Source: Serratia nematodiphila DZ0503SBS1 | Lineage (GTDB): Bacteria > Pseudomonadota > Gammaproteobacteria > Enterobacterales > Enterobacteriaceae | Direction of reading: 5' to 3' | Length of the DNA: 64,000 nt | NCBI RefSeq assembly: GCF_000738675.1 | Contig: NZ_JPUX01000001.1 | Span: forward strand, 3,100,001 to 3,164,000 | In this document: piece after piece, positions 8,895 through 18,193 of the stretch | Layout of the letters: each line of letters begins with the position of its first letter | Numbering within the stretch: position 1 is the first letter of the stretch | The notes under the pieces: model-generated | Database searches by the model: none | What the model was told of the DNA's origin: nothing | What the model saw: the letters and a program-made list of their open reading frames with translations, nothing else | Program-made: the position numbers and the translations under genes

Positions 8895-10763
8895 ATGAGG
8901 GGGATGTATCGGCGGGCGGCTCTGGGCTGTTGCGCCTTGTGGGGCGCAGCGGCTCTGGCGCAGAACTGCCAACCCAATCTGTTGACCAACCCCGGCTTTG
9001 AGCAGGGGCTCAGCGGCTGGCGAGCGCAGGGCGCGCAGGCCGACGGCGATACGCACAGTGGCAGGGGGAGTCTGCGTTATGACAATGCAGATGTAGCGCA
9101 ATACCGTACCTTCAACCAGGCGCTGCAGGTTGTGCCCGGACAGACGATAGATTTCGGCGTCTGGCTCAAGACTCGCGGCGTACGCGGGCAAAGCCGCGAC
9201 GGCGGCGCTGGGGTTTATCTGCAGAGCTTTGATGCGCAGGGGCGCTTTCTGGAAGGCAGCTATCCGGCTGGGGTGACCGGCGACAGCGGCTGGCGGCAGG
9301 TGAACGCCAGCTATACCGTGCCGCCTCAGGCGGCGCGAATCACTTTTGGCGTTTATCTGCGTAAGGGGAGCACCGGTACCGCCTGGTTTGACGACGCCTA
9401 TGCCTGTGCTCGAGCGTCTATGCCGGCGTTGTATCAGCTCGGCGCGTCGGCGCAGGGGAAAGTTGACACGCTGGTCGTCACTTCGCAACCGCAGCATTTG
9501 CAGGTCGACAGCGAATTGCTCAATGCCGAGGGGCAGGTTGTTCACAGTAGCCGCGACCGTTATCAGGTTGAAGGACAACGCCGTATCGAATACCAACCGC
9601 CGGCCGGCCTGGCCCAGGGTGAATACCGCCTGCGTCAGCAGGTTACCGGTCCACAATCCCGCCAGGCTCAGGGCAGCGAGCTGTCTTTTCGCGTCGGGCA
9701 GCCTGCGGCCAAAGTGGCGATCGACAGCGAAGGTTTTACCCTGCGCGACGGTCAACGGCTTTTCCCGTTGGGCATTTACGCCAACGTGGCTACCGATGAG
9801 CATTTGGCGCGCATCGCCTCGGCGGGATTCAACACGGTGCTGAACTATGATTACGGGGAAAAGAAAGATCCATACGCCTTTTTCCGCAACGCACGCAAGC
9901 GCGGGCTGTTGGTCATTTACTCCGTCAAAGATCAGTACCGCGGCAGCCGCTTCGCGCCGGCCGTCCGCGGTGGCGACTACGCGGCGCTGACTGCCTGGTA
10001 CGTGCAGCGTTTGCGCTCTCAGCCCAACCTGCTTGCCTGGTACATCAACGATGAGCTGGGGCCGGAATATCTCGATAAAATCGAGGAAAAAAACCTGCAA
10101 ATAAAGCGACTTGACGGCGATCATCCGACTTTCCAGGTGCTGAACAAAACCGGGGAGTTGGACGCTCACTTCAACAGCAGCGACATTTTGGCGACCGACC
10201 CTTATCCGGTGGGGAACGATAGCGATCTGACGCGCACCACGCGTTATACCGCACTGACGGTGCAGGCCGCCCGCCAGGCACGCGGGGCCTGGGTGGTGAT
10301 GCAAATCATGGATCACGCCGCTTATGACGCCCGCCGCAAGCCACATCCGCCGTCAGAGGCGGAAATTCGCAATCAGGCCTGGCAGGCGCTGATCGGCGGC
10401 GCCAAGGGGCTGTTGTTTTATTCTTATACCGATCTGTTTTATAAGCGTAAAACCGGCCGCTTCGACCAACGGGAGTTTGACGCCACCTGGCGTGGCGTGG
10501 CTGCCGTGTCGCAGCAAATCGCCGCCTTCACCCCTTATCTGCTGACGGGAAAATCAACGCCGCTGGCGGGAAGCGACCCGCAAATGCCGGCGCGGATGTT
10601 TATTCTGGGCGATCGCGCCTTGCTGCTGGTAGCCAATCCTTACTATCGGGAGGGAAGCACCCGCTTGCGCCTTCCGGCAGGTTGGCGGCAGCAGGGAGAG
10701 GGCACGGAGGTCAAGCTGACGTTGCCCGCCGTGGGTACCGCGACGCTGTGGCTTCAACGCTGA
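8895..10763 (+). CDS. Secreted glycoside-hydrolase-like protein with N-terminal carbohydrate-binding domain
   Basis: A 622-residue exported protein closing the polysaccharide cluster. It starts with a signal peptide (RRAALGCCALWGAAALAQN, likely cut after ALA). Residues about 25-180 resemble a CBM4/9-like beta-sandwich (NLLTNPGFEQGLSGW, GVWLKTRGV, WFDDAYACA). A linker domain follows, then a TIM-barrel-like region from about 280 (RLFPLGIYANV, FNTVLNYDY, LLAWYINDELGPEY, DILATDPYPVG, ALIGGAKGLLFYSY), reminiscent of beta-galactosidase or glucanase barrels. The Glu in NDEL is a candidate acid/base. It may trim or release the polymer in the periplasm or outside. The ATG at 8895 has AAGG at ideal distance; an ATG at 8889 overlaps the previous stop. 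Confidence 0.72.
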   Translation: MRGMYRRAALGCCALWGAAALAQNCQPNLLTNPGFEQGLSGWRAQGAQADGDTHSGRGSLRYDNADVAQYRTFNQALQVVPGQTIDFGVWLKTRGVRGQSRDGGAGVYLQSFDAQGRFLEGSYPAGVTGDSGWRQVNASYTVPPQAARITFGVYLRKGSTGTAWFDDAYACARASMPALYQLGASAQGKVDTLVVTSQPQHLQVDSELLNAEGQVVHSSRDRYQVEGQRRIEYQPPAGLAQGEYRLRQQVTGPQSRQAQGSELSFRVGQPAAKVAIDSEGFTLRDGQRLFPLGIYANVATDEHLARIASAGFNTVLNYDYGEKKDPYAFFRNARKRGLLVIYSVKDQYRGSRFAPAVRGGDYAALTAWYVQRLRSQPNLLAWYINDELGPEYLDKIEEKNLQIKRLDGDHPTFQVLNKTGELDAHFNSSDILATDPYPVGNDSDLTRTTRYTALTVQAARQARGAWVVMQIMDHAAYDARRKPHPPSEAEIRNQAWQALIGGAKGLLFYSYTDLFYKRKTGRFDQREFDATWRGVAAVSQQIAAFTPYLLTGKSTPLAGSDPQMPARMFILGDRALLLVANPYYREGSTRLRLPAGWRQQGEGTEVKLTLPAVGTATLWLQR

Positions 10764-10780
10764 AAGCGACGAGTCAGCAT

Positions 10781-10804
10781 CACGCGGGAGGTTTCTCCCG
10801 CGTG
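10781..10804 (+). terminator. Stem-loop, copy 1 (10-bp perfect stem, GTTT loop)
   Basis: CACGCGGGAG / GTTT / CTCCCGCGTG forms a perfect stem 18 bases after the stop of the secreted hydrolase-like gene. No clear U-run follows, so it may be a weak terminator or an mRNA end stabiliser. The same nine inner pairs and loop recur at 10944-10967. Confidence 0.6.
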
Positions 10805-10865
10805 AGATTGATGACAAACCTTATACCCTTGCCGGGTTGGCAGAGAGCACCAAATAAAAAACAAG

Positions 10866-10887
10866 GAAAATCAATTTATTGATTTTC
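10866..10887. other. Stem-loop (9-bp perfect stem, AT-rich)
   Basis: GAAAATCAA / TTTA / TTGATTTTC. An AT-rich perfect inverted repeat between the polysaccharide cluster and nar. It could be an operator or part of a non-coding transcript; function unknown. Confidence 0.45.
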
Positions 10888-10898
10888 GGCCGCTCACC

Positions 10899-10934
10899 AC
10901 AAAGGGGGAAAAACCACGCTTTTTCCCCCTTTGT
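10899..10934. terminator. Strong bidirectional stem-loop (15-bp perfect stem)
   Basis: ACAAAGGGGGAAAAA / CCACGC / TTTTTCCCCCTTTGT is a perfect 15-bp stem with a 6-base loop. The A and U stretches are inside the stem, so it is not a textbook terminator, but its stability should block read-through from either side. Confidence 0.55.
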
Positions 10935-10943
10935 CAACAGTCT

Positions 10944-10967
10944 GACGCGGGAGGTTTCTCCCGCGTC
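10944..10967 (+). repeat. Stem-loop, copy 2 of the 10781 element
   Basis: GACGCGGGAG / GTTT / CTCCCGCGTC. The inner nine base pairs and the loop are identical to copy 1, while the outermost pair changes from C-G to G-C and so stays paired. This suggests the structure, not just the sequence, is kept. Confidence 0.55.
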
Positions 10968-11120
10968 CTACCCCCAAATACCTCGCCTTGCCTCCCGCCT
11001 GCCCACCTTTATCTCTATATTCTGTTTTACTCGTTTTAATTCAATCAATTAACTTAATCTTTCACACCTATACTTTGGTGGTATTTCTCAGCCGACGCGC
11101 GCGGCGCCTCCCGCTTTCTC

Positions 11121-11134
11121 TTGATCGCAATCAA
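11121..11134 (+). promoter_or_regulatory. FNR-binding site for narGHJI
   Basis: TTGATCGCAATCAA matches the FNR consensus TTGAT-N4-ATCAA exactly. Its centre is about 91 bases ahead of the narG start. If FNR sits at the usual -41.5, transcription would start near 11169, leaving a leader of about 50 bases. Anaerobic activation of narG by FNR is established in enteric bacteria. NarL heptamers could not be placed with confidence. Confidence 0.85.
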
Positions 11135-11218
11135 TTTGCCGCCGGTTGGCCGTCAGTAGGCTGGCGGCAGATTGAGCATGTCTTCTTATAACGACAAGAG
11201 CCTTCAGGAGCATTCCGG

Positions 11219-14200
11219 ATGAGCAAATTTTTAGACCGTTTCCGCTATTTCAAGCAGTTGGCGGAGCCTTTTTCTGGCGATCACGGCCAGACCTTGAACA
11301 CCAACCGCGACTGGGAAGACGGCTACCGCAGCCGTTGGCAGCACGACAAAGTGGTGCGTTCCACCCACGGCGTGAACTGCACCGGTTCCTGCAGTTGGAA
11401 GATTTACGTGAAGAATGGTCTGGTGACCTGGGAAACCCAGCAAACCGACTATCCGCGCACCCGGCCCGATCTGCCCAACCATGAACCGCGCGGCTGCCCG
11501 CGCGGCGCCAGCTACTCCTGGTACCTTTACAGCGCCAACCGGCTGAAATACCCGCTGATGCGCAAGCGCCTGCTCAAGCTGTGGCGCGAAGCGAAAGCGC
11601 AGCACAGCGATCCGGTCGAAGCCTGGGGCTCTATCGTCGGCGATGCGGAAAAAGCCAAAAGCTACAAGGTGGCGCGCGGCCGCGGCGGTTTCGTCCGCTC
11701 CAGCTGGCAGGAGGTCAATGAACTGATCGCCGCCTCCAACGTCTATACCGCCAAAACCTTCGGCCCGGACCGCATTATCGGCTTCTCGCCGATCCCGGCG
11801 ATGTCGATGGTGTCCTACGCCGCCGGCGCCCGCTACCTGTCGCTGATCGGCGGCGCCTGCCTGAGCTTCTACGACTGGTATTGCGATCTGCCGCCGGCTT
11901 CGCCGATGACCTGGGGCGAGCAGACCGACGTGCCGGAGTCTGCCGACTGGTATAACTCTTCTTACATTATCGCCTGGGGCTCCAACGTGCCGCAAACGCG
12001 TACCCCGGACGCCCACTTCTTTACCGAAGTGCGTTACAAGGGCACCAAAACCGTGGCGGTGACGCCGGACTATGCCGAAGTCGCCAAGCTGTGCGACCAC
12101 TGGCTGAATCCGAAGCAGGGCACCGACAGCGCGATGGCGCTGGCGATGGGCCACGTGATGCTGAAAGAGTTCCATCTCGATCGCGAAGTCGGCTACTTCC
12201 GCGACTATGTGCGTCGTTATACCGACATGCCGATGCTGGTGCTGCTGGAGCCGCGTGAAGGCGGCCACTACGCCGCCGGTCGCCTGCTGCGCGCCGCCGA
12301 TCTGGTGGACGGATTGGGCCAGGAAAACAATCCCGAATGGAAAACCGTCGCTATCGACAGCCGCAGCGGCGAGCTGGTGGCGCCGCAGGGCTCCATCGGT
12401 TTCCGCTGGGGCGAGAAGGGCAAGTGGAACCTGGAACAGCGCGAAGGCAAGGCGCAACAGGAAGTCGAGCTGCAGCTCAGCCTGTTGGGCAGGCATGACG
12501 ACGTCGCCGAGGTGGGTTTCCCGTACTTCGGCGGCGCCGACAGCGAGCATTTCAACAGCGTGGCGCTGGACGAGATCCTGCTGCACAAGCTGCCGGTGAA
12601 ACGCCTGCAGTTGGCGGACGGCAGCGAAGCGCTGGTGACCAGCGTGTACGATCTGACGTTGGCAAACTACGGCCTGGAGCGCGGACTGGGCGACGCCAAC
12701 TGCGCCGCCGACTATGACGAGGTCAAGGCTTACAGCCCGGCCTGGGCTGAGCAGATCACCGGCGTATCGCGCCACAACATCATCCGCATTGCCCGCGAAT
12801 TCGCGCAAAACGCCGAGAAGACCCACGGCCGTTCGATGATCATCGTCGGCGCCGGCGTCAACCACTGGTATCACATGGACATGACCTACCGCGGCCTGAT
12901 CAATATGCTGATCTTCTGCGGTTGCGTCGGCCAGAGCGGTGGCGGCTGGGCGCACTACGTCGGCCAGGAAAAACTGCGGCCGCAAACCGGCTGGCTGCCG
13001 CTGGCGTTCGGCCTCGACTGGCAACGCCCGCCGCGCCACATGAACAGCACCTCGTTCTTCTACAACCATTCCAGCCAATGGCGTTATGAAACCGTCGGCG
13101 CCGATGAGCTGCTGTCGCCGCTGGCGGACAAGTCGCGCTTCGGCGGCAGCCTGATCGACTTCAACGTGCGCGCCGAGCGCATGGGTTGGCTGCCGTCGGC
13201 GCCGCAGCTGGGCGCTAACCCGCTGCGCCTGGCGGAGCAGGCCCGCGCGGCCGGTCAGTCGCCGGTCGAATTTACCGTCGACAGCCTGAAAAACGGCTCG
13301 CTGGGCTTTGCCGCCGAGCAGCCGGACAATCCGCAGAACTTCCCGCGCAACCTGTTCGTCTGGCGCTCCAACCTGCTAGGCTCTTCCGGCAAGGGTCATG
13401 AGTACATGCTCAAATACCTGTTGGGCACCGAAAACGGCATTCAGGGCAAAGATCTCGGCCAGCAGGGCGGCGTGAAGCCGCAGGAAGTGGAATGGCGCGA
13501 GCAGGGCGGCGAAGGCAAGCTGGATCTGGTGGTGACGCTCGATTTCCGCATGTCGAGCACCTGCCTGTATTCCGACGTGGTGCTGCCGACCGCCACCTGG
13601 TACGAAAAAGACGACATGAACACCTCCGACATGCACCCGTTCATTCATCCGCTGTCGGCGGCGGTCGATCCGGCCTGGGACTCGAAGAGCGACTGGGAGA
13701 TCTACAAGGGCATCGCCAAAGCCTTCTCCGAGGCGTGCGTCGGCCATCTGGGTCAGGAAACCGACGTGGTGACCCTGCCTATTCAGCACGACTCCGCCGC
13801 CGAGCTGGCGCAGCCTTACGGCGTGCAGGACTGGAAGAAAGGCGAGTGCGAACTGATCCCCGGCAAAACCGCGCCGCACATCATTGCGGTGGAGCGCGAT
13901 TACCCGGCCACCTACGAGCGTTTTACCTCCTTGGGGCCGTTGCTGGACAAACTGGGCAACGGCGGCAAGGGCATCAGCTGGAACACCCAGACCGAGGTCG
14001 ATTTCCTCAAGCAGCTTAACTACGTCAAGGCCGACGGCCCGGCGGTGGGGCGGCCGAAGATCGAGAGCGCGATAGACGCGGCGGAAGTGATCCTGTCGCT
14101 GGCGCCGGAAACCAACGGCCAGGTGGCGGTGAAAGCCTGGGAAGCCCTGAGCAACGTCACCGGCCGCGATCACCGACATCTGGCGCTGAACAAGGAAGAC

Positions 14201-14980
14201 GAGAAAATTCGCTTCCGCGACATTCAGGCGCAGCCGCGCAAAATCATCTCCAGCCCAACCTGGTCCGGCCTGGAAGACGAACACGTCTCCTATAACGCCT
14301 GCTACACCAACGTGCACGAGCTGATCCCGTGGCGCACGCTCAGCGGCCGCCAGCAGCTGTATCAGGACCACGAGTGGATGCGCGCCTTCGGCGAAAGCCT
14401 GCTGGCGTACAGGCCGCCGATCGACACCCGCGCCGCCCAGCCGCTGCTCAACAGCAAGCCGAACGGCAACAAGGAGAAGGCGCTGAACTTCCTGACGCCG
14501 CACCAGAAGTGGGGTATCCACTCCACCTACAGCGACAACCTGCTGATGCTGACGCTGTCGCGTGGCGGGCCGATCGTCTGGCTGAGCGAAGACGACGCCA
14601 AAGATCTGGGCATCGCGGACAACGACTGGATCGAGGCCTTCAACGCCAACGGCGCGCTGACGGCGCGCGCGGTGGTCAGCCAGCGTATCCCGGCCGGCAT
14701 GACCATGATGTACCACGCACAGGAGCGCATCGTGAATCTGCCGGGCTCGGAGATCACCAGCCAACGCGGCGGCATCCACAACTCGGTGACCCGCGCCTGT
14801 CCGAAGCCGACCCACATGATCGGCGGCTATGCGCAGTTGGCCTACGGCTTTAACTACTACGGCACCGTCGGCTCCAACCGCGACGAGTTCGTGGTGGTGC
14901 GCAAGATGAACCGTATTGATTGGTTGGACGATGAAGGCAACGACTACGCGCAGGGCAGTCAGCAGGAGAACCACAAATGA
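11219..14980 (+). CDS. narG: Respiratory nitrate reductase alpha subunit
   Basis: Catalytic molybdenum subunit of the membrane-bound nitrate reductase, facing the cytoplasm and reducing nitrate to nitrite with quinol electrons. At 1253 residues it has the usual length. The N-terminus shows STHGVNCTGSCSWK, in which a His and Cys residues hold the FS0 iron-sulfur cluster. YNSSYIIAWGSNVPQTRTPDAHF is the bis-MGD cofactor region with the Asp that ligates molybdenum in E. coli NarG. There is no export signal beyond the short remnant typical of NarG. An AGGAG ribosome site precedes the ATG. First gene of narGHJI, under an FNR box; no narK or narXL is in the window. Confidence 0.97.
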   Translation: MSKFLDRFRYFKQLAEPFSGDHGQTLNTNRDWEDGYRSRWQHDKVVRSTHGVNCTGSCSWKIYVKNGLVTWETQQTDYPRTRPDLPNHEPRGCPRGASYSWYLYSANRLKYPLMRKRLLKLWREAKAQHSDPVEAWGSIVGDAEKAKSYKVARGRGGFVRSSWQEVNELIAASNVYTAKTFGPDRIIGFSPIPAMSMVSYAAGARYLSLIGGACLSFYDWYCDLPPASPMTWGEQTDVPESADWYNSSYIIAWGSNVPQTRTPDAHFFTEVRYKGTKTVAVTPDYAEVAKLCDHWLNPKQGTDSAMALAMGHVMLKEFHLDREVGYFRDYVRRYTDMPMLVLLEPREGGHYAAGRLLRAADLVDGLGQENNPEWKTVAIDSRSGELVAPQGSIGFRWGEKGKWNLEQREGKAQQEVELQLSLLGRHDDVAEVGFPYFGGADSEHFNSVALDEILLHKLPVKRLQLADGSEALVTSVYDLTLANYGLERGLGDANCAADYDEVKAYSPAWAEQITGVSRHNIIRIAREFAQNAEKTHGRSMIIVGAGVNHWYHMDMTYRGLINMLIFCGCVGQSGGGWAHYVGQEKLRPQTGWLPLAFGLDWQRPPRHMNSTSFFYNHSSQWRYETVGADELLSPLADKSRFGGSLIDFNVRAERMGWLPSAPQLGANPLRLAEQARAAGQSPVEFTVDSLKNGSLGFAAEQPDNPQNFPRNLFVWRSNLLGSSGKGHEYMLKYLLGTENGIQGKDLGQQGGVKPQEVEWREQGGEGKLDLVVTLDFRMSSTCLYSDVVLPTATWYEKDDMNTSDMHPFIHPLSAAVDPAWDSKSDWEIYKGIAKAFSEACVGHLGQETDVVTLPIQHDSAAELAQPYGVQDWKKGECELIPGKTAPHIIAVERDYPATYERFTSLGPLLDKLGNGGKGISWNTQTEVDFLKQLNYVKADGPAVGRPKIESAIDAAEVILSLAPETNGQVAVKAWEALSNVTGRDHRHLALNKEDEKIRFRDIQAQPRKIISSPTWSGLEDEHVSYNACYTNVHELIPWRTLSGRQQLYQDHEWMRAFGESLLAYRPPIDTRAAQPLLNSKPNGNKEKALNFLTPHQKWGIHSTYSDNLLMLTLSRGGPIVWLSEDDAKDLGIADNDWIEAFNANGALTARAVVSQRIPAGMTMMYHAQERIVNLPGSEITSQRGGIHNSVTRACPKPTHMIGGYAQLAYGFNYYGTVGSNRDEFVVVRKMNRIDWLDDEGNDYAQGSQQENHK

Positions 14981-16521
14981 AAATTCGTTCGCAAGTCGGC
15001 ATGGTGCTGAATCTGGACAAGTGCATCGGTTGCCACACCTGTTCGGTCACCTGCAAGAACGTCTGGACCAGCCGCGAAGGCATGGAATACGCCTGGTTCA
15101 ACAACGTGGAAAGCAAACCCGGCGTCGGCTATCCGCACGCCTGGGAAGATCAGGCAAAATGGAAGGGCGGCTGGATCCGTAAAATCAACGGCAAGCTGGA
15201 GCCGCGCATGGGCAGCCGCGTCGGCGTGCTGGCGAAAATCTTCGCCAACCCGGATGTGCCGGCGCTGGACGACTACTACGAGCCGTTCGATTACGACTAC
15301 CAGCATCTGCACACCGCCAAACAGGGCAAGCACCAGCCGGTGGCGCGCCCGCGCTCGCTGATCACCGGCCAGCGCATGAACAAGATCGAAAGCGGCCCGA
15401 ACTGGGAGGAGATCCTCGGCGGGGAATTTGAAAAACGTTCGCAGGACAAAAACTTCGAGAACCTGCAGAAGGCGATGTACGGCCAGTTCGAAAACACCTT
15501 CATGATGTACCTGCCGCGCCTGTGCGAGCACTGCCTCAACCCGGCCTGCGTCGCCACCTGCCCGAGCGGGGCGATCTACAAGCGCGGCGAAGACGGCATC
15601 GTGCTGATCGACCAGGACAAGTGCCGCGGCTGGCGCATGTGCCTGACCGGCTGCCCGTACAAGAAAATCTACTTCAACTGGAAGAGCGGCAAGTCCGAGA
15701 AGTGCATCTTCTGCTACCCGCGCATCGAAGCCGGGCAGCCGACGGTGTGTTCGGAGACCTGCGTCGGCCGCATCCGCTATCTCGGCGTGCTGTTGTACGA
15801 CGCCGATCGCATCGAGCAGGCGGCGGCGGTGGAGAACGACAAGGATCTGTACCAGAGCCAGCTCGATATCTTCCTCGATCCGCATGATCCGAAGGTGATT
15901 GCTCAGGCGCTGGCGGACGGCGTGCCGCAGGGCGTCATTGAAGCCGCTCAGCAGTCGCCGGTGTACAAAATGGCGATGGACTGGAAGCTGGCGCTGCCGC
16001 TGCATCCGGAATACCGCACGCTGCCGATGGTGTGGTACGTGCCGCCATTGTCGCCGATTCAGTCTGCCGCCGACGCCGGCGAGCTGGCGCACAGCGGCGT
16101 ATTGCCGGACGTCGAGAGCCTGCGCATCCCGGTGCAGTATCTGGCGAACCTGCTGACCGCCGGCGATACCGAACCGGTACTGTTGGCGCTGAAGCGCATG
16201 CTGGCGATGCGCCATTACAAACGGGCGGAAACCGTCGACGGCGTGGTGGACACCAGCGCGCTGGAGCAGGTCGGTCTGAGCGAAGCGCAGGCGCAGGAAA
16301 TGTATCGCTACCTGGCGATCGCCAACTATGAAGATCGCTTCGTGGTGCCGTCGAGCCACCGCGAGCTGGCGCGTGAAGCCTTCCCGGAAAGCAAAGGCTG
16401 TGGCTTCAGCTTCGGCGACGGTTGCCACGGCAGCGACGGCAAGTTCAACCTGTTCAACAGCCGCCGTATCGACGCCATCGACGTGAGCGCGAGAAGCGCG
16501 CGGCCGGAGGACGCCTCATGA
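14977..16521 (+). CDS. narH: Respiratory nitrate reductase beta subunit
   Basis: Iron-sulfur electron-transfer subunit of 514 residues linking the haem subunit NarI to NarG. Four cysteine groups are visible: CIGCHTCSVTCKNVW, CEHCLNPACVATC, CRGWRMCLTGC (Trp replaces the second Cys, as expected for the 3Fe-4S cluster) and CIFCYPRIEAGQPTVCSETC. The start overlaps the narG stop (ATGA), so the two are translationally coupled. Length and motifs agree with E. coli NarH. Confidence 0.97.
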   Translation: MKIRSQVGMVLNLDKCIGCHTCSVTCKNVWTSREGMEYAWFNNVESKPGVGYPHAWEDQAKWKGGWIRKINGKLEPRMGSRVGVLAKIFANPDVPALDDYYEPFDYDYQHLHTAKQGKHQPVARPRSLITGQRMNKIESGPNWEEILGGEFEKRSQDKNFENLQKAMYGQFENTFMMYLPRLCEHCLNPACVATCPSGAIYKRGEDGIVLIDQDKCRGWRMCLTGCPYKKIYFNWKSGKSEKCIFCYPRIEAGQPTVCSETCVGRIRYLGVLLYDADRIEQAAAVENDKDLYQSQLDIFLDPHDPKVIAQALADGVPQGVIEAAQQSPVYKMAMDWKLALPLHPEYRTLPMVWYVPPLSPIQSAADAGELAHSGVLPDVESLRIPVQYLANLLTAGDTEPVLLALKRMLAMRHYKRAETVDGVVDTSALEQVGLSEAQAQEMYRYLAIANYEDRFVVPSSHRELAREAFPESKGCGFSFGDGCHGSDGKFNLFNSRRIDAIDVSARSARPEDAS

Positions 16522-17240
16522 TCAGCCTGAAAGTGATCGCCCGCCTGCTGGATTACCCGGAGCAGGCGCTGTTTGACCATCAGCAGGCGCTGATCGAAGC
16601 ATTGGAGCCGGCCAGCGAGCTGGATCTGCACCACAGCGCGCAGCTGATTCTGTTTATCCGCCGCCTGTGCGCGCGCCCGTTGCTGGACGCGCAGGCCGAT
16701 TATTGCGAACTGTTCGATCGCGGCCGCGCCACCTCGCTGCTGCTGTTTGAACACGTGCACGGCGAATCGCGCGATCGCGGCCAGGCGATGGTTGACCTGA
16801 TGGCGCAGTACCGCGCCGCCGGGCTGGAGATCGACAGCCGCGAGCTGCCGGATTTCCTGCCGCTGTACCTGGAGTATTTGGCCAGCCGCAACGCGGCGCA
16901 GGCGCGCGAAGGGCTGCAGGACATCGCGCCGATCCTGGCGCTGCTGGGCGCGCGTCTGCAGCAGCGTGAAAGCCCGTATGCGGTGCTGTTCGATTTGCTG
17001 CTGGCGTTGTCCGGCAGCGAGGTGCAGGCGCAGGCGCTGGAGACGCAGGTCGCGCAAGAGGCGCGCGACGATACGCCGCAGGCGCTGGATGCGGTGTGGG
17101 AAGAGGAGCAGGTCAAGTTTCTCGGTGAACAGGGCTGCGCTTCCGCCCAGCAGACGGCGCACCAGCGGCGCTTCGCCGGCGCGGTGGCGCCACAGTATCT
17201 GGATCTGACGGATGCGTTAACCGGAACCAAAGGACGCTAA
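16518..17240 (+). CDS. narJ: Nitrate reductase assembly chaperone
   Basis: Soluble chaperone of 240 residues that binds the NarG N-terminus and helps insert the molybdenum cofactor before NarGH docks to NarI. Recognised from [13 protein letters not shown] at the start, [31 protein letters not shown] in the middle (TorD/NarJ signature) and from position. The ATG at 16518 overlaps the narH stop by 4 bases. The Glu-rich C-terminal stretch VWEEEQVKF is typical of NarJ. Confidence 0.95.
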   Translation: MISLKVIARLLDYPEQALFDHQQALIEALEPASELDLHHSAQLILFIRRLCARPLLDAQADYCELFDRGRATSLLLFEHVHGESRDRGQAMVDLMAQYRAAGLEIDSRELPDFLPLYLEYLASRNAAQAREGLQDIAPILALLGARLQQRESPYAVLFDLLLALSGSEVQAQALETQVAQEARDDTPQALDAVWEEEQVKFLGEQGCASAQQTAHQRRFAGAVAPQYLDLTDALTGTKGR

Positions 17241-17242
17241 TC

Positions 17243-17920
17243 ATGCAATTTTTGAATCAGTTCTTCTTCGACATCTACCCTTATCTGGCCGGCGCGGTGT
17301 TCCTGATCGGCAGCTGGCTGCGCTACGACTACGGGCAATACAGCTGGCGCGCCGGCTCCAGCCAGATGCTGGATAAAAAAGGCATGCGGCTGGCGTCCAA
17401 CCTGTTCCACATCGGCATTATCGGCATCTTCGCGGGCCATTTCCTCGGCATGCTGACGCCGCACTGGATGTATGAGGCCTTTCTGCCGATCGACGTGAAG
17501 CAAAAGCTGGCGATGATCGCCGGCGGCGCCTGCGGCCTGATGACGTTGATCGGCGGCGCGCTGTTGCTGAAGCGCCGGTTGACCAACCCGCGGGTGCGCG
17601 CCACCAGCAGCTTCGCCGACATCCTGATCCTGACGTTGCTGGTGGTGCAGGTGTGTCTCGGCCTGCTGACCATTCCGTTCTCCGCCCAGCATATGGACGG
17701 CAGCGAAATGATGAAGCTGGTGGCCTGGGCACAGGCGGTCGTGACCTTCCACGCCGGCGCCTCTGCGCACCTGGAAGGGGTGGCGCTTATCTTCAAGCTG
17801 CACATGGTGCTGGGCATGACGCTGTTCGTGCTGTTCCCGTTCTGCCGCCTGGTGCATATCTGGAGTGCGCCGGTAGAGTACCTGACCCGCCGTTACCAGC
17901 TGGTGCGCAACCGCCGCTGA
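17243..17920 (+). CDS. narI: Respiratory nitrate reductase gamma subunit (cytochrome b)
   Basis: Membrane subunit of 225 residues with five hydrophobic segments that oxidises quinol through two b haems. Candidate haem ligands include the His residues in [17 protein letters not shown] and in [23 protein letters not shown]. It begins 2 bases after the narJ stop. The C-terminal [13 protein letters not shown] is characteristic. It completes the nar operon. Confidence 0.96.
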   Translation: MQFLNQFFFDIYPYLAGAVFLIGSWLRYDYGQYSWRAGSSQMLDKKGMRLASNLFHIGIIGIFAGHFLGMLTPHWMYEAFLPIDVKQKLAMIAGGACGLMTLIGGALLLKRRLTNPRVRATSSFADILILTLLVVQVCLGLLTIPFSAQHMDGSEMMKLVAWAQAVVTFHAGASAHLEGVALIFKLHMVLGMTLFVLFPFCRLVHIWSAPVEYLTRRYQLVRNRR

Positions 17921-17930
17921 GCCTGACCCC

Positions 17931-17955
17931 GCCGCCGCCGATCGCCAGCGGCGGC
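17931..17955 (+). terminator. GC-rich hairpin after narI
   Basis: GCCGCCGC / 9-base loop / GCGGCGGC begins 10 bases after the narI stop. No U-run follows, so termination here would be weak or Rho-assisted. Confidence 0.45.
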
Positions 17956-18042
17956 GCTATTCCGATAATTCCCCCGCCGTCTGCCCATTCTCGTCACCTT
18001 GTCGTAAACTCACTATCTCAGTTATGTTACGTTTATGCTTCC

Positions 18043-18058
18043 GCCGACGGACGTCGGC
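18043..18058. promoter_or_regulatory. Palindrome in the leader of the lipid operon
   Basis: GCCGACG-GA-CGTCGGC is a perfect 7-bp inverted repeat with a 2-base centre, 135 bases ahead of the ketosynthase gene. It could be an operator or a leader hairpin. No sigma-70 promoter is convincing around it. Confidence 0.35.
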
Positions 18059-18164
18059 CTGTGGTAGCCGATAACAAGAGATACCGCCTTGATGAAAGGC
18101 ATTTTGGGACATAAAAACCGGGGATGATCCGTGTGGCCTTCGCGCCGTACGGGAGAATCGCTTT

Positions 18165-18188
18165 ATGGATAGTCAGGTTAATCAATAA
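18165..18188 (+). CDS. Seven-codon upstream reading frame (MDSQVNQ)
   Basis: A tiny frame with its own good ribosome site, GGGAG 9 bases before its ATG. It stops 5 bases before the ATG of the ketosynthase gene, which has no Shine-Dalgarno sequence of its own. Translation of this leader may therefore hand ribosomes to the operon. The sequence shows this arrangement; its use in the cell is inference. Confidence 0.4.
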   Translation: MDSQVNQ

Positions 18189-18193
18189 CAATA

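Noticed and set aside
8859..10346. 495-codon minus-strand frame opposite the secreted hydrolase-like gene
   Set aside because: Same reason: low-complexity His/Gln/Arg-rich translation and no motif, while the plus strand has a signal peptide and domain structure.
11231..13078. Long open frame (615 codons) on the minus strand opposite narG
   Set aside because: It is an antisense shadow of a well-supported gene. GC-rich third positions suppress stops on the other strand; no ribosome site or family motif is seen.
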